From NCBI RefSeq assembly GCF_026242195.1, contig NZ_RKLV01000003.1:62001-126000 (forward strand): a stretch of DNA of 64,000 nt, in the 5' to 3' direction. Positions 17,383-25,786 of this stretch are shown piece by piece. Each line of letters begins with the position of its first letter. Position 1 is the first letter of the stretch. The position numbers were made by a program, and so were the translations under genes. The notes below the pieces were generated by a model. The model searched no databases and had not been told where the DNA came from. It was given only the letters and a program-made list of their open reading frames with translations. The stretch comes from Halorutilus salinus. Its GTDB lineage: Archaea > Halobacteriota > Halobacteria > Halobacteriales > Halorutilaceae.

Positions 17383-18014
17383 CAGAGGTAGAAGAGATCA
17401 TCGACAGACTCGAAAGACAGGCGGACGACGAGACGCCGGAGAACACGCCGGACGTAGGTATCATCATGGGTTCGGACTCCGACTTCGATACCATGATGGG
17501 TAGCGGCGAAGACGGCGACCGCGGAGGCGCGTACGACGCGCTCACGCGTCTCGGATTCAAGGAACAGACGGGGTACCACGACGCCCCCGACGCGCGTTTC
17601 ACCTTTGAGACGTACGTCGTATCGGCGCACCGCACGCCCGACCTGATGTACGCCTACGCCGAAACGGCTGAGGAACGCGGCGTCGATATAATCATCGCGG
17701 GAGCGGGAGGAAAGAGCGCCGACCTTCCCAACATGACCGCCTCCGTCGCATACCCCGTGCCAGTCATCGGCGTCCCCGTACAGGAGAAGTCGGTCGACTC
17801 GGTTATAGGAATGCCGACGGGCGCGCCTCTCGTCGCCGTCGACGCGGGAAAGTCTTTCAACGCTGTGCTCTCTGCCGTCCAGTTCCTCTCCCTGCGCGAC
17901 GACGAACTCGCCGACCGTCTCACCGAGTACCACGACGAACTCCGTGGGAACGTTGCCGACGTCTCGCGCGAGATGCACGACGGCGGAGCGGAAGCGTTCC
18001 GCGACCGCTCGTAG
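17379..18014 (+). CDS. purE: N5-CAIR mutase
   Basis: Converts N5-CAIR to CAIR. The 211-residue product carries GSDSDFDTM (phosphate loop), VVSAHRTPD (catalytic His) and AGAGGKSADLPNMTA. Between the first two motifs lies a ~35-residue insertion (GEDGDRGGAYDALTRLGFKEQ and following) compared with bacterial PurE; I recall this from haloarchaeal homologues. It is translationally coupled to purK by a four-base overlap. Confidence 0.95.
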   Translation: MTEVEEIIDRLERQADDETPENTPDVGIIMGSDSDFDTMMGSGEDGDRGGAYDALTRLGFKEQTGYHDAPDARFTFETYVVSAHRTPDLMYAYAETAEERGVDIIIAGAGGKSADLPNMTASVAYPVPVIGVPVQEKSVDSVIGMPTGAPLVAVDAGKSFNAVLSAVQFLSLRDDELADRLTEYHDELRGNVADVSREMHDGGAEAFRDRS

Positions 18015-18206
18015 CTAAGCCGTCTCCTCCGTTCCTTCTACCGCCAGCGACACGTCCTCGATAACCTTCTCGGCTGAGCGCGCCGCAACCCGCGCGGGGT
18101 TCGCGCCATTCTGTATAGCGCCCACGGGTTTACACAGCGACGAGAGGTAGACGGTGGACGAAGACGAAAGAACCGGAGGGCTACGCGGCTTCCTCAACCG
18201 CGGCAC
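18015..18206 (-). CDS. Possible small protein downstream of peroxiredoxin (uncertain)
   Basis: The 167 bases between purE and the peroxiredoxin stop stay open on the minus strand, with codon use like real genes here. The segment ends ...GANPARVAARSAEKVIEDVSLAVEGTEETA, giving a helical, acidic tail. The only ATG start overlaps the peroxiredoxin gene by 26 bases; an internal GTG would leave only 35 residues. It could equally be an untranslated 3' region. No family recognised. Confidence 0.25.
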   Translation of the reverse strand: MPRLRKPRSPPVLSSSSTVYLSSLCKPVGAIQNGANPARVAARSAEKVIEDVSLAVEGTEETA

Positions 18207-18660
18207 GGACTTCGTCGAAGTCGGGGAGAACGCCGGGGTCGTCGCTAACCCACGAGTACGTCACAGCGCCGTCGTTGTCGATTACGAAGACAGAACGTTT
18301 CGCCACGGGTCCGTAGATCCCCGCGAGGCTTTCGAGTACGACGTCGTAGTCGGCGATTATCGACCTGTCGAAGTCACTCACGAGACCGAAGTTGAGGTCG
18401 TTGTCGTCGGCGAACGCCTGCTGTGCGAAAGGTCCGTCGACGCTGACGCCGTAGACCGAGGCGTCGAGCGACTCGAAGTCGGCGAGGGCGTCGCGGAACT
18501 CACACATCTCGTCCTCACATACGCTCGTGAAAGCGCCGGGGAAGAACGCGAGTACGACGGGTCCGTCTCCGAGTTCGTCCGAGAGCGTAACCTCGTCTAC
18601 GTCGTCTTGTGTTGCGAGCGGTGCAGTAAACTCCGGTGCTGAGTCTCCTTCTCTTACCAT
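18181..18660 (-). CDS. Peroxiredoxin (AhpC/TSA-Bcp type)
   Basis: Thiol peroxidase reducing H2O2 and alkyl hydroperoxides. The 159-residue product has the thioredoxin-fold core and the active-site block AFFPGAFTSVCEDEMCEFRD. The peroxidatic Cys lies in the T-S-V-C motif, with a possible resolving Cys five residues later (E-M-C). I placed the start at 18660 (MVREGDSAPEF), where family similarity begins, rather than at the longer frame to 18777. It is divergent from the geranylgeranyl-reductase-type gene across ~75 bases. Confidence 0.93.
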   Translation of the reverse strand: MVREGDSAPEFTAPLATQDDVDEVTLSDELGDGPVVLAFFPGAFTSVCEDEMCEFRDALADFESLDASVYGVSVDGPFAQQAFADDNDLNFGLVSDFDRSIIADYDVVLESLAGIYGPVAKRSVFVIDNDGAVTYSWVSDDPGVLPDFDEVRAAVEEAA

Positions 18661-18734
18661 TGCGTTCGTGAGACGTTCGCGCGCCACTACTACCTTTCGA
18701 CAACCGTTAAGTCGACTCCCGACCACCGATCCGT

Positions 18735-19808
18735 ATGTACGACCTCGTCGTCGTCGGTGCCGGACCTGCGGGTTCACGTCTCGCGCGCCGTTTCGCAGAC
18801 CGCGGTGAGAACGTCGTCGTCCTCGAACGCGGCGAGGTCGGCGTCCCTCTCGCGTGCTCCGGACACGTCTCAGGCGATGTCTGGAACTTCCTTCCCGATG
18901 GCGCGCGTGACGAACTCATCGGAAACGAGATACGTGGCGCTCGGTTCCACGTCGGCGATTCCTCCTACGAGTTCTACAGGGACGAAACCGTCTCGTACGC
19001 GATCGACCGTGTGGGGATGGATCGTATACTCGCCGACGAGGCGCGCGACGCGGGCGCGACGTTACAACAGAACACGCCCGTCGTGGGCGTCGACGAGAGC
19101 GACGACGGCGTGACGGTGCGCACCGATGGGGGGAAGACCTACGACGCAAAGCTCGTCGCGGGATGCGACGGTCCACGGTCAACGGTACGTGACGAGGTCG
19201 GTCTCCCCGAACCCGACGAACTCCTACAGGGCGTACTCGGATTCGCCGACGAGGGCGACGCCAACGACGACGATCTCGTGGATGTCTACGTCGACGTACC
19301 CGACTTCTTCGGCTGGCGTATCCCACGCGGCGACTGCGTCGAGTACGGCTCAGCGTCGTCAGGCTCCCCGCGCGAAGAACTCGAAGACGTCGCGGGCGTC
19401 GACGTATCGTCGTTCGACCGCGTCTGCGCGGGACAGATACCTATCGGCTCACCGACGCGCACGGCGACCGACCGGTGTTTCCTCGTCGGCGACTCAGCCG
19501 CGCAGACGAAGCCTTTCACGGGCGGCGGTATCGTCTACGGCATGACCTCTGCGGACATCGCGGCGCGCCACGTCAACCCCGACTCGCCCGGTACGCTCGG
19601 CGTCTACGACCGCGCGTGGCGCGACGAACTCGGACGCGAAATGTACCTCGGAAGTATTATACGGAAGGCGTACGCGCTTCCGCGTCCCGTCCAACGCGCC
19701 GTAATGACCGCCTTCGAGGGCGAGATAAACGTCCATATGGATCGTCCGACGACGCTCCTCAACCGCTCGACCGCACGCCGCGTCGTCCGTAACGTCCTCG
19801 GTGTCTGA
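18735..19808 (+). CDS. Geranylgeranyl reductase-family FAD oxidoreductase
   Basis: FAD-dependent enzyme of the GGR family, which saturates isoprenoid chains of archaeal lipids or quinones. The 357-residue product has the N-terminal dinucleotide motif GAGPAGS (8-14), then VLERGEVGVPLACSGHVS with the conserved Cys, GCDGPRSTVR (second FAD motif) and FLVGDSAAQTKPFTGGGIVYGM (the GD and GGG segments). All are GGR-family features. Whether lipid or menaquinone is the substrate cannot be decided. It is monocistronic, with a promoter in the short divergent gap. Confidence 0.88.
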   Translation: MYDLVVVGAGPAGSRLARRFADRGENVVVLERGEVGVPLACSGHVSGDVWNFLPDGARDELIGNEIRGARFHVGDSSYEFYRDETVSYAIDRVGMDRILADEARDAGATLQQNTPVVGVDESDDGVTVRTDGGKTYDAKLVAGCDGPRSTVRDEVGLPEPDELLQGVLGFADEGDANDDDLVDVYVDVPDFFGWRIPRGDCVEYGSASSGSPREELEDVAGVDVSSFDRVCAGQIPIGSPTRTATDRCFLVGDSAAQTKPFTGGGIVYGMTSADIAARHVNPDSPGTLGVYDRAWRDELGREMYLGSIIRKAYALPRPVQRAVMTAFEGEINVHMDRPTTLLNRSTARRVVRNVLGV

Positions 19809-19846
19809 TGCAACAGTATAAGTAGCTGGCTTCCTCTTGTGGTGGT

Positions 19847-20098
19847 ATGAAGCAGAATGACACGGAGAAGGCGGCTTCGTCCGCCCTCGGCTACCTGCTC
19901 GTCTCGGTCGGCTTCGTCCTCGTCATACTCTCGTTCGGTCTCGGCTTCCTACCCTTCATCGACATGCTCCTAGAGTCACTCGGCTTGAACTACCTCGTTG
20001 AGAACTCGGGGACGCTCCTCTGGGGCGGTATCGGGGGCGTCGTCGTGGGTGTTCTAATAATCGTGATGTCGGATATCGACGTCGAGGAGTACGAGTAG
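19847..20098 (+). CDS. Small two-TM membrane protein, 83 aa
   Basis: Two hydrophobic segments (about 15-37 and 53-73) are separated by a short amphipathic loop (MLLESLGLNYLVENSG). The N-terminus is charged and the tail acidic (SDIDVEEYE). No family is recognised. A TATA-like gtataagt at 19816-19823 lies about 27 bases before the ATG, predicting a leaderless transcript. It is convergent with the thiolase gene, 12 bases away. Confidence 0.7.
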   Translation: MKQNDTEKAASSALGYLLVSVGFVLVILSFGLGFLPFIDMLLESLGLNYLVENSGTLLWGGIGGVVVGVLIIVMSDIDVEEYE

Positions 20099-20110
20099 AC
20101 CGCCCGCTTC

Positions 20111-21274
20111 CTACCTCAACGTGTACGTCGTCGCCGCGCCCTGACCGAATCCGACGCAGAGCGTCGCAAGACCGCGTTCGACGTCGCGTTTCTGCATCTC
20201 GTGTACGAGCGTCACGGGGAGGCGCGCGCCGCTCGCACCGAGCGGATGTCCGAGAGAGATAGCGCCGCCGTTGACGTTGAATATCTCTTCGTCGATACCG
20301 AGTTCTTCCTGACAGTAAAGCGTCTGCGAAGCGAAAGCCTCGTTTAGCTCCACCAGACCGAACTCCTCGATATCCTCGCCCGTCCGTTCGAGAAGACCCC
20401 GCGTCGCGGGAACGGGACCGATACCCATGACCGTCGGATCGACGCCCGCGACGTTGTTGTCGTCGACCTGCGCGATTACGTCGAGTCCGTGTTCGTCGGC
20501 GAACTCTTCACTCGTCAGGAGGAGCGCCGACGCGCCGTCGGAGATCTGCGACGCGTTCCCCGGTGTGACGGTTCCTTCCGACTTGAAGACCGTCGGGAGT
20601 TCGGAGAGCTTCTCCATCGACGTACCGGGACGTATACCCTCATCGCTCTCGACGACGATCTCCTCCGTCTCTCCGTCGTCGTTCTCGCGCTCCGTCTCTA
20701 TCGGAACGATCTCGTCGTCGAACCTGCCGCTCTCGGTGGCATCGTGCGCCCTTTCCTGCGACCTAAGCGCGTACTCGTCCTGCTCCTCGCGCGTTATGTC
20801 GTACTCCTCTGCGACCTTCTCCGCCGTCATACCCATCCCAAGTTCGAACATGTTGTAGTCCTGCGCGAGTCCGGGATGGAAATGCTCCTGCGCTCCGCCC
20901 ATCTCGACGCGCGACATGTTCTCGACGCCTCCGACGATCACACAGTCGCGCTGACCTGCAGCGATGGCGTCGCTCGCCGAGATAACCGCCTGCATGCTCG
21001 AAGCGCACCACCGGTTTATCGTGGTAGCGGGAACGTCCTCCCCGAGTTCGGACAACAGCGCACAGATGCGCGCGACGTTGTTCGCCTGCTCCTCGCGCTG
21101 TTGGGCGCATCCGAGCATGAAGTCGTCAACGTCCTCGCCGGACAGCCCGGTGCGGTCCACGATTTCGTCCAAAAGCGGGACAACGAGGTCCTCGCTGCGC
21201 GTATCGGCGTAGACGCCGTCTTCTTTGCCCTGCGGTGTCCTTATCGCCTCTACGATAACCGGTGTTTCAGACAT
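20111..21274 (-). CDS. Thiolase (acetyl-CoA acyltransferase)
   Basis: Condenses or cleaves acyl-CoAs. The 387-residue product has the thiolase active-site Cys90 (RWCASSMQAV), the NGGAISLGHPLGASGAR block with its catalytic His, and the C-terminal LCVGFGQGAA with its Cys. Length fits biosynthetic or degradative thiolases; the partner HMG-CoA synthase-like and DUF35 genes often seen beside archaeal acetoacetyl-CoA thiolase are absent. It could therefore be a fatty-acid beta-oxidation enzyme or the first mevalonate step. Confidence 0.92.
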   Translation of the reverse strand: MSETPVIVEAIRTPQGKEDGVYADTRSEDLVVPLLDEIVDRTGLSGEDVDDFMLGCAQQREEQANNVARICALLSELGEDVPATTINRWCASSMQAVISASDAIAAGQRDCVIVGGVENMSRVEMGGAQEHFHPGLAQDYNMFELGMGMTAEKVAEEYDITREEQDEYALRSQERAHDATESGRFDDEIVPIETERENDDGETEEIVVESDEGIRPGTSMEKLSELPTVFKSEGTVTPGNASQISDGASALLLTSEEFADEHGLDVIAQVDDNNVAGVDPTVMGIGPVPATRGLLERTGEDIEEFGLVELNEAFASQTLYCQEELGIDEEIFNVNGGAISLGHPLGASGARLPVTLVHEMQKRDVERGLATLCVGFGQGAATTYTLR

Positions 21275-21314
21275 ACCAAGAACACTGTGGGAAACTCACT
21301 TAACCGTATCGCCT

Positions 21315-21482
21315 GCTGTATCGGCGGTGTTCAGATAAGAATCGAAGGCGATATTGAGACGTTGTGAGATGGTCTTCTTCGAAGCCGCGTTCCGTGTCCG
21401 GATGTTTGAGTGGCTAATCTGTGCCAGAACCATTCAATCCATGTCCTGCGAAAACAGCTTATCTGAACGCTACCGCTGTATC
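21315..21482. mobile_element. IS6-type MITE (152 bp) with 8-bp target site duplication
   Basis: The element spans 21323-21474. Its ends are 17-base inverted repeats GGCGGTGTTCAGATAAG (left) and GGTAGCGTTCAGATAAG (right, read inward), sharing GTTCAGATAAG exactly. It is flanked by a perfect 8-base direct repeat GCTGTATC at 21315-21322 and 21475-21482. A GG-initiated terminal repeat with 8-bp duplications is the pattern of the IS6 family. The interior has no transposase frame, so it is non-autonomous. The rest of the 430-base intergenic region (21275-21705) holds only the AT-rich leader of the next gene. Confidence 0.75.
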
Positions 21483-21705
21483 GGGTTGTTGACGCTCTTC
21501 TGTAGATCCGATCCGGTGTAGGCACCCCTCCAAGCGTAAGTTTAATATGTTTTCGGTATCGATCGAATTCTACAGATGAAAGTTACGAATATCCTCAACA
21601 CCGTCACCGATAGTTCTCGGACAGGAATCCAAACAGCCCGGTCTATACGGGGCGCGGGTAACCGACCGCGGTGGATAGAAACATACCACAACAGGGTGTT
21701 CCGGT

Positions 21706-24504
21706 GTGAGTAAACCAGCCGATATCGAAAGGCTGTTGCTCGTCCTGGGAACCGTCCTCTGTCTGAGCATCCTCGCCGGTCTTGCCCTTGCGGGGACGGC
21801 GGCGGCGGACTCACCGTCATGCGATGGCGTCGCATACGACGGTGACGGTAACGCAACGAACCCTTTCCAAGTCGATAACGTCGACAGACTCCAGTGCATC
21901 GACGCGAACCATACTGACGTAGGCTCTCAGACCGAAGCGCGACACAGCAACTACACGCTCGTATCCGATATCGATGCGTCCGGCGCGTCGTCTTGGAACG
22001 CCGGCGAAGGCTTCGCTCCACTCACGGGGTTCAAAGGCACGTTCGACGGTCAAGGCAATACGATACAGGGTCTGGTCATAGACCGACCTAACGAAGACAG
22101 CGTTGGGCTGTTCGGCGTTCTTGAACCCGGGGGTAATGTGACCAACGTCGCCGTCGTTGAAGCTAACATCACCGGCAACAACCTGGTGGGCGGCATTGTC
22201 GGCGACAGCAAAGGAACGAGTTCGAACTTCGGTACCATAGAACAGTCCGCAGTTGTGGACTCAACCGTAGAGTCAACGGGTACCGGTGACGGTGAGGCGG
22301 GTGGACTCGTTGGTGAGAATAACGGCGTAATCAGGCAGTCATATGCCATCGCAACCGTTAGTGGTGAGGATAGAGTGGGTGGCTTAGTTGGTCAGGACCT
22401 ATCGAGCGCCTCACTCTCCGTCACCGATTCCTACTCCGCCTCCGTTATCGAACCAAAGAACGGCAAGACCGACGATTACGGTGGGTTAGCTGGTCGTGTA
22501 TCCGGTACAAACGGGGACAACCTCTATTGGGACGGGAAGATAGCAGACAGGAACTTTGACTCCTCACTCCCTAATGCAGCCTTCGGATCATACGAGGACT
22601 CCACGGACGTAACCCGACTGAACACCACGGAGATGGTCGGTGCCGCCGCCAACGGTAACATGTCCCAACTCGGCTTCCCGAGCCCGTGGGAGACGGTCAC
22701 GGGTCCTGATGCCTACCCCATTCTACAGGCGCTCGACGCCGACGCACAGGAGTACACACCGGCGGAGTCTCAGCTTACGGGGCTAGAGATCGCGGGGGAA
22801 GGGGATGCGCCAACCGTATTCAACGTATCCGGAAAGGACGTGAACGCGACCGTCGAAAACCTCGGAGACCGCTCGGGTAACTTCACCGTCGATCTTGAGA
22901 TAGAGAACGATAGTGGTACCGACGTGGTAAATGAGAACAAGACGACGTCCGAAATCGAATCCGACGGAAACAATACGGTCGTGTTCAACGACGTGGCGAA
23001 CGGGCTGTCTGTCGGAACGTACGGCGTCAATGTCTCTACCGAGGACGACGAAATCAGTGGGTCGCTGACCGTCTCCGAACTCGGGTCGTTAAACATCGCG
23101 GAACAGCGAGTGCCCTCGTACATCTCCACCGGAACCGAAGGAAACGTGAGCGCCGTGGTTGAGAACCCCGGCGGAAACTCCAGTACCTACAACGTGAGCC
23201 TCGAAATCCTGAACCGGTCCGACGGGGTTGAGGTAAGCAACAACACGACCTCTCAACTCAGCCCCGGTGAGAACGAGACGGTGGTATTCGAGAACGTTAC
23301 GAGCACACTGGACGCCGGCACGTACGGTATCAACGTCTCCACGGACGACGACTTCCTGACGGGGAACCTCGAGGTTGTCGGATCCGAGTTCAATCTAAAC
23401 CTCTCGAACACGTACAAGAACGGCTCCGACTTCCTGATTACCAACGCCTCAGCCGTGAAGCTCAACGACCCGAACGAGGAAGTTGAAAACCTTCGGCTGG
23501 ATCTGAACGTCACGGAGAACGGAACGGACGTGAACGAGACGGAGCTGTTCGACGACCTGACCGTGAACCCGATACAGACGGGACGGACACCGATAATTGA
23601 GGACGGCGAGAGACAGGCTGAGTTCGACGATGGCTTCGACGCCGTACGTCTATCATGGTTCCGTGATGGGCACGAAGTCTCCCTCAGCGGAGGGATCGCA
23701 AGGGACGCTAACCTGAGCAACTACACCGTGACGTTTGAGGCGTCGATGTCGACGCGGGGTCCGACGGTCGAAAGCCAAGACACGCAAGCGGTAGAGGTGG
23801 AGGGAGCCAAGGACAGGGGCGCCGAGTTCAACCTGAACTTCTCGGGAGAGTTTAAGCCCGACGAGTCTTTCTCGGTCACCAACGAGTCCGCGATAGTACT
23901 CAACGACCCCGACAGGGTGGTTGAGGAGGTTGAGATACTGTTCAACGTCACGGAGAACGGAACGGACGTGAACGAGACGGAGCTGTTCGACGACCTGACC
24001 GTGAACCCGATCCGGACGGGAAGGACACGGATAATAGAGGACGGCGAGAGACAGGCTGAGTTTGACGAAGGATTCGACGCCGTACGCCTGCGACAGTTCC
24101 GTAACGGGCTTGAAGCTTCCTTGACAGGGAAGATGAACGACACCACCGGGGAGTACAACATAACGCTCACGATGTTGGTGGACGGTGAAGCCTTCCGAGG
24201 CGAAAACCCGATCACACTTAGTAGACAGGCGTCGCCCGCGGATGCGACCACATCTGGCAACGACCTCTCCGAAGACGGTACGGTCTACGGCGTGGATAGC
24301 TTTACCGTCAGGTTGGTGCGAGATGCCGCGAATGACGGAAACAACTCTCGCAACAGTCCGTTCTTCAACGGTAATGAACCGATCAATCGATCTGACACGA
24401 TAGATCGCCTCGTCAGCTGGTCGGATACCGGCGAGATAGACGGTTCTGAGTACTCCAGGCTGGAAATAATCGAACACCTCGTTTCCTGGAACGGGGCTCA
24501 GTAA
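21706..24504 (+). CDS. Large secreted GLUG/CARDB surface protein with dockerin-like C-terminus
   Basis: 932 residues starting at GTG. A Sec-type signal peptide spans ~1-35 (hydrophobic, ending in A-x-A before DSPSC). Residues ~140-260 contain GLUG motifs (GGLVGENNGVIRQSYA and similar). Two CARDB/Ig-like domains follow at ~360-455 and ~470-555, both with the S-x-G-T-Y-G-(V/I)-N-V-S-T ending. A duplicated ~110-residue domain lies at ~563-680 and ~705-815. The last ~50 residues hold two dockerin-like helices (NRSDTIDRLVSW...RLEIIEHLVSW). It is rich in N-x-S/T sequons. It is probably a cell-surface protein; its position directly before the paralogue array suggests, but does not prove, a shared role. 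Confidence 0.82.
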   Translation: MSKPADIERLLLVLGTVLCLSILAGLALAGTAAADSPSCDGVAYDGDGNATNPFQVDNVDRLQCIDANHTDVGSQTEARHSNYTLVSDIDASGASSWNAGEGFAPLTGFKGTFDGQGNTIQGLVIDRPNEDSVGLFGVLEPGGNVTNVAVVEANITGNNLVGGIVGDSKGTSSNFGTIEQSAVVDSTVESTGTGDGEAGGLVGENNGVIRQSYAIATVSGEDRVGGLVGQDLSSASLSVTDSYSASVIEPKNGKTDDYGGLAGRVSGTNGDNLYWDGKIADRNFDSSLPNAAFGSYEDSTDVTRLNTTEMVGAAANGNMSQLGFPSPWETVTGPDAYPILQALDADAQEYTPAESQLTGLEIAGEGDAPTVFNVSGKDVNATVENLGDRSGNFTVDLEIENDSGTDVVNENKTTSEIESDGNNTVVFNDVANGLSVGTYGVNVSTEDDEISGSLTVSELGSLNIAEQRVPSYISTGTEGNVSAVVENPGGNSSTYNVSLEILNRSDGVEVSNNTTSQLSPGENETVVFENVTSTLDAGTYGINVSTDDDFLTGNLEVVGSEFNLNLSNTYKNGSDFLITNASAVKLNDPNEEVENLRLDLNVTENGTDVNETELFDDLTVNPIQTGRTPIIEDGERQAEFDDGFDAVRLSWFRDGHEVSLSGGIARDANLSNYTVTFEASMSTRGPTVESQDTQAVEVEGAKDRGAEFNLNFSGEFKPDESFSVTNESAIVLNDPDRVVEEVEILFNVTENGTDVNETELFDDLTVNPIRTGRTRIIEDGERQAEFDEGFDAVRLRQFRNGLEASLTGKMNDTTGEYNITLTMLVDGEAFRGENPITLSRQASPADATTSGNDLSEDGTVYGVDSFTVRLVRDAANDGNNSRNSPFFNGNEPINRSDTIDRLVSWSDTGEIDGSEYSRLEIIEHLVSWNGAQ
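23506..23649 (+). repeat. Intragenic duplication, copy 1
   Basis: A 144-base segment repeated 438 bases downstream. The first 68 bases are identical in both copies (encoding NVTENGTDVNETELFDDLTV and two more residues); the remainder differs at a minority of positions. This implies recent duplication or gene conversion within the surface-protein gene. Confidence 0.9.
23944..24087 (+). repeat. Intragenic duplication, copy 2
   Basis: Second copy of the 144-base segment starting at 23506. The two repeats encode the core of the duplicated extracellular domain (ending ...ERQAEFD-GFDAVRL in both). Confidence 0.9.
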
Positions 24505-24720
24505 CCGGCTCGGTCGCCATCCACAGACGTCAGATGGCACACGGCGATCCGGTTTTCGAACCCGGTAAACCACACTTCGGTGGTAGTACGTGTGAGGCAG
24601 ACCAATCCCCGGCTAAGAACTAACAGAAGGTATGTACCCGTACCTCCGGCGATTCACCAGCGTTCAGAACTAATCCGCGATAGGTCGTCAGAATGCCGCG
24701 GACTCCCGTCTGCCGTAATA

Positions 24721-24770
24721 CTTATATACGGTTGGCTTTTAGTGTGACCAACTGTCGCAGAGGTGACAGT
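24721..24770 (+). promoter_or_regulatory. TATA box and SD-sequestering hairpin of the first array gene
   Basis: A TATA box, cttatata, is at 24721-24728. About 25 bases downstream, where transcription should begin, lies ACTGTCGCAGAGGTGACAGT (24751-24770). It folds as an 8-bp stem (one G-U pair) with loop AGAG. The sequence GAGGTGA (24760-24766), complementary to the 16S 3' end, lies half in the loop and half in the 3' arm, 12 bases before the ATG. The same structure with compensatory changes occurs at 27631-27650. Confidence 0.65.
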
Positions 24771-24778
24771 GTACAACA

Positions 24779-25669
24779 ATGACAGACAAAGAAAAAGAAA
24801 AGGTCGAGTATACACGACCTAAGGACGAAGGTGAAGTAGACAAGCGGCGGTTCGCCGGTATAATGGGGTTAGCCGGCACAGCGATGGCGGTAGCTCTGGT
24901 TACGTTCTTCAGCATCGGTATGGTTGGTGCGGCTATGGGTGTGGGCATCGGTGGCTTCGTCGCCAACTTCGAGGAGGTATCGTACGACGGCGGGAACGCA
25001 CAGATATACCCCGTCATAGGTTCCAGCGCGGCGTGTGACAACGCACCCCAGCTCCAGGCGAGCCTGGCTGGGTCAGGCAACGACGCCGCGGAACTCATAG
25101 GTGGGGTCGAGTTCTTCAAGGATCTGCCGCTCCCTGAGGCGGCAACCTTCAACGAGGACGACTTCGCACGTATAACGATTATCGGTAACGGTACCGACGG
25201 AATACAGGTCGAGGATCTGAACCTCCGGCTGTCGGCTCTCGAAACCGAGGAGCTTAGCTTAGATTCGGCTGACATACAGGAGTTCGGTCCCGGTAGCTAC
25301 AGCGACAGTTCCAACGACACCACCGCTGACGGCTCGTACGTCCTACCCGAGACGAGCGGGAACATAACCGACGCTGACTCCGGCGTTCAGTCGACCGCCG
25401 AGTTCGGCATAGAGGCTGACTCGTTCAACCTCCCCCAAGGTGGCACCGCCGCGGTTCATCAGGTCTCGCTCGGTTCGATAACGCTTGATGAGGTCAATAT
25501 CGCGGTTCAGATTCTCAATGAGTCAGAGGATACCGAGAACGGTCCTGTTACACGTGTCGTCAATCCCACCGAGCGTAGCTGTGACGGACTCGCCGACGCG
25601 AGTACCTCCAGCAACTTCACGAACGTGAACAACGCGACCGGTGGACTCTCGCTCGCTGACCCATCGTAA
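24779..25669 (+). CDS. Array paralogue A: one-TM exported protein, DUF6230-like
   Basis: 296 residues. The N-terminus is charged and cytoplasmic (1-24), then KRRFAGIMG and a glycine-rich TM (~30-62) ending GVGIGGFVANF. The extracellular domain carries IYPVIGSSAACDNAPQLQA (Cys86), GGVEFFKDLPLP, DDFARITI, LNLRLSALE, EFGIEADSF, GGTAAVHQVSLGSITLDEVNIAVQI, and a C-terminal Cys268 (ERSCDGLADAS). The two cysteines could form a disulfide. The RR-plus-hydrophobic pattern resembles a Tat or signal-anchor sequence without a cleavage site. From recall it matches the DUF6230 type, best known in actinobacteria. Five relatives follow on the same strand. Function unknown. Confidence 0.8.
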   Translation: MTDKEKEKVEYTRPKDEGEVDKRRFAGIMGLAGTAMAVALVTFFSIGMVGAAMGVGIGGFVANFEEVSYDGGNAQIYPVIGSSAACDNAPQLQASLAGSGNDAAELIGGVEFFKDLPLPEAATFNEDDFARITIIGNGTDGIQVEDLNLRLSALETEELSLDSADIQEFGPGSYSDSSNDTTADGSYVLPETSGNITDADSGVQSTAEFGIEADSFNLPQGGTAAVHQVSLGSITLDEVNIAVQILNESEDTENGPVTRVVNPTERSCDGLADASTSSNFTNVNNATGGLSLADPS

Positions 25670-25695
25670 CGTACGAAGGTACCGGGTCTCCGGCG

Positions 25696-25718
25696 GGTAT
25701 ACCTTCTATGGGTATACC
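25696..25718. repeat. Paired GGTATACC palindromes upstream of paralogue B
   Basis: The perfect 8-base palindrome GGTATACC occurs at 25696-25703 and 25711-25718 (15-base spacing), between paralogues A and B. A third copy is at 26717-26724, immediately before paralogue C's start codon. The recurrence suggests a regulator-binding site, which is inference. Confidence 0.45.
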
Positions 25719-25786
25719 GAAGGCTGAAAAGGCATGAAAGCGGAGTCTCGTGCGCTGTTCGGGGGCGTACACTGAAGGAAAGACGG

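Noticed and set aside
16800-17978. Long minus-strand open frame across purK-purE
   Set aside because: It is antisense to two unmistakable purine genes and reads as arginine/serine/valine-biased shadow sequence with no domain.
20489-21367. Plus-strand open frame across the thiolase gene
   Set aside because: Complement of a clear thiolase with all catalytic motifs; the translation has no recognisable fold.
23653-24573. Minus-strand open frame inside the surface-protein gene
   Set aside because: The plus strand has a signal peptide, sequons and repeated domains; the antisense translation has none.
24545-24575. tRNA-like T-arm (GGTTCGA context read on the minus strand)
   Set aside because: The surrounding 90 bases do not form acceptor, D or anticodon stems and no CCA-proximal pairing exists.
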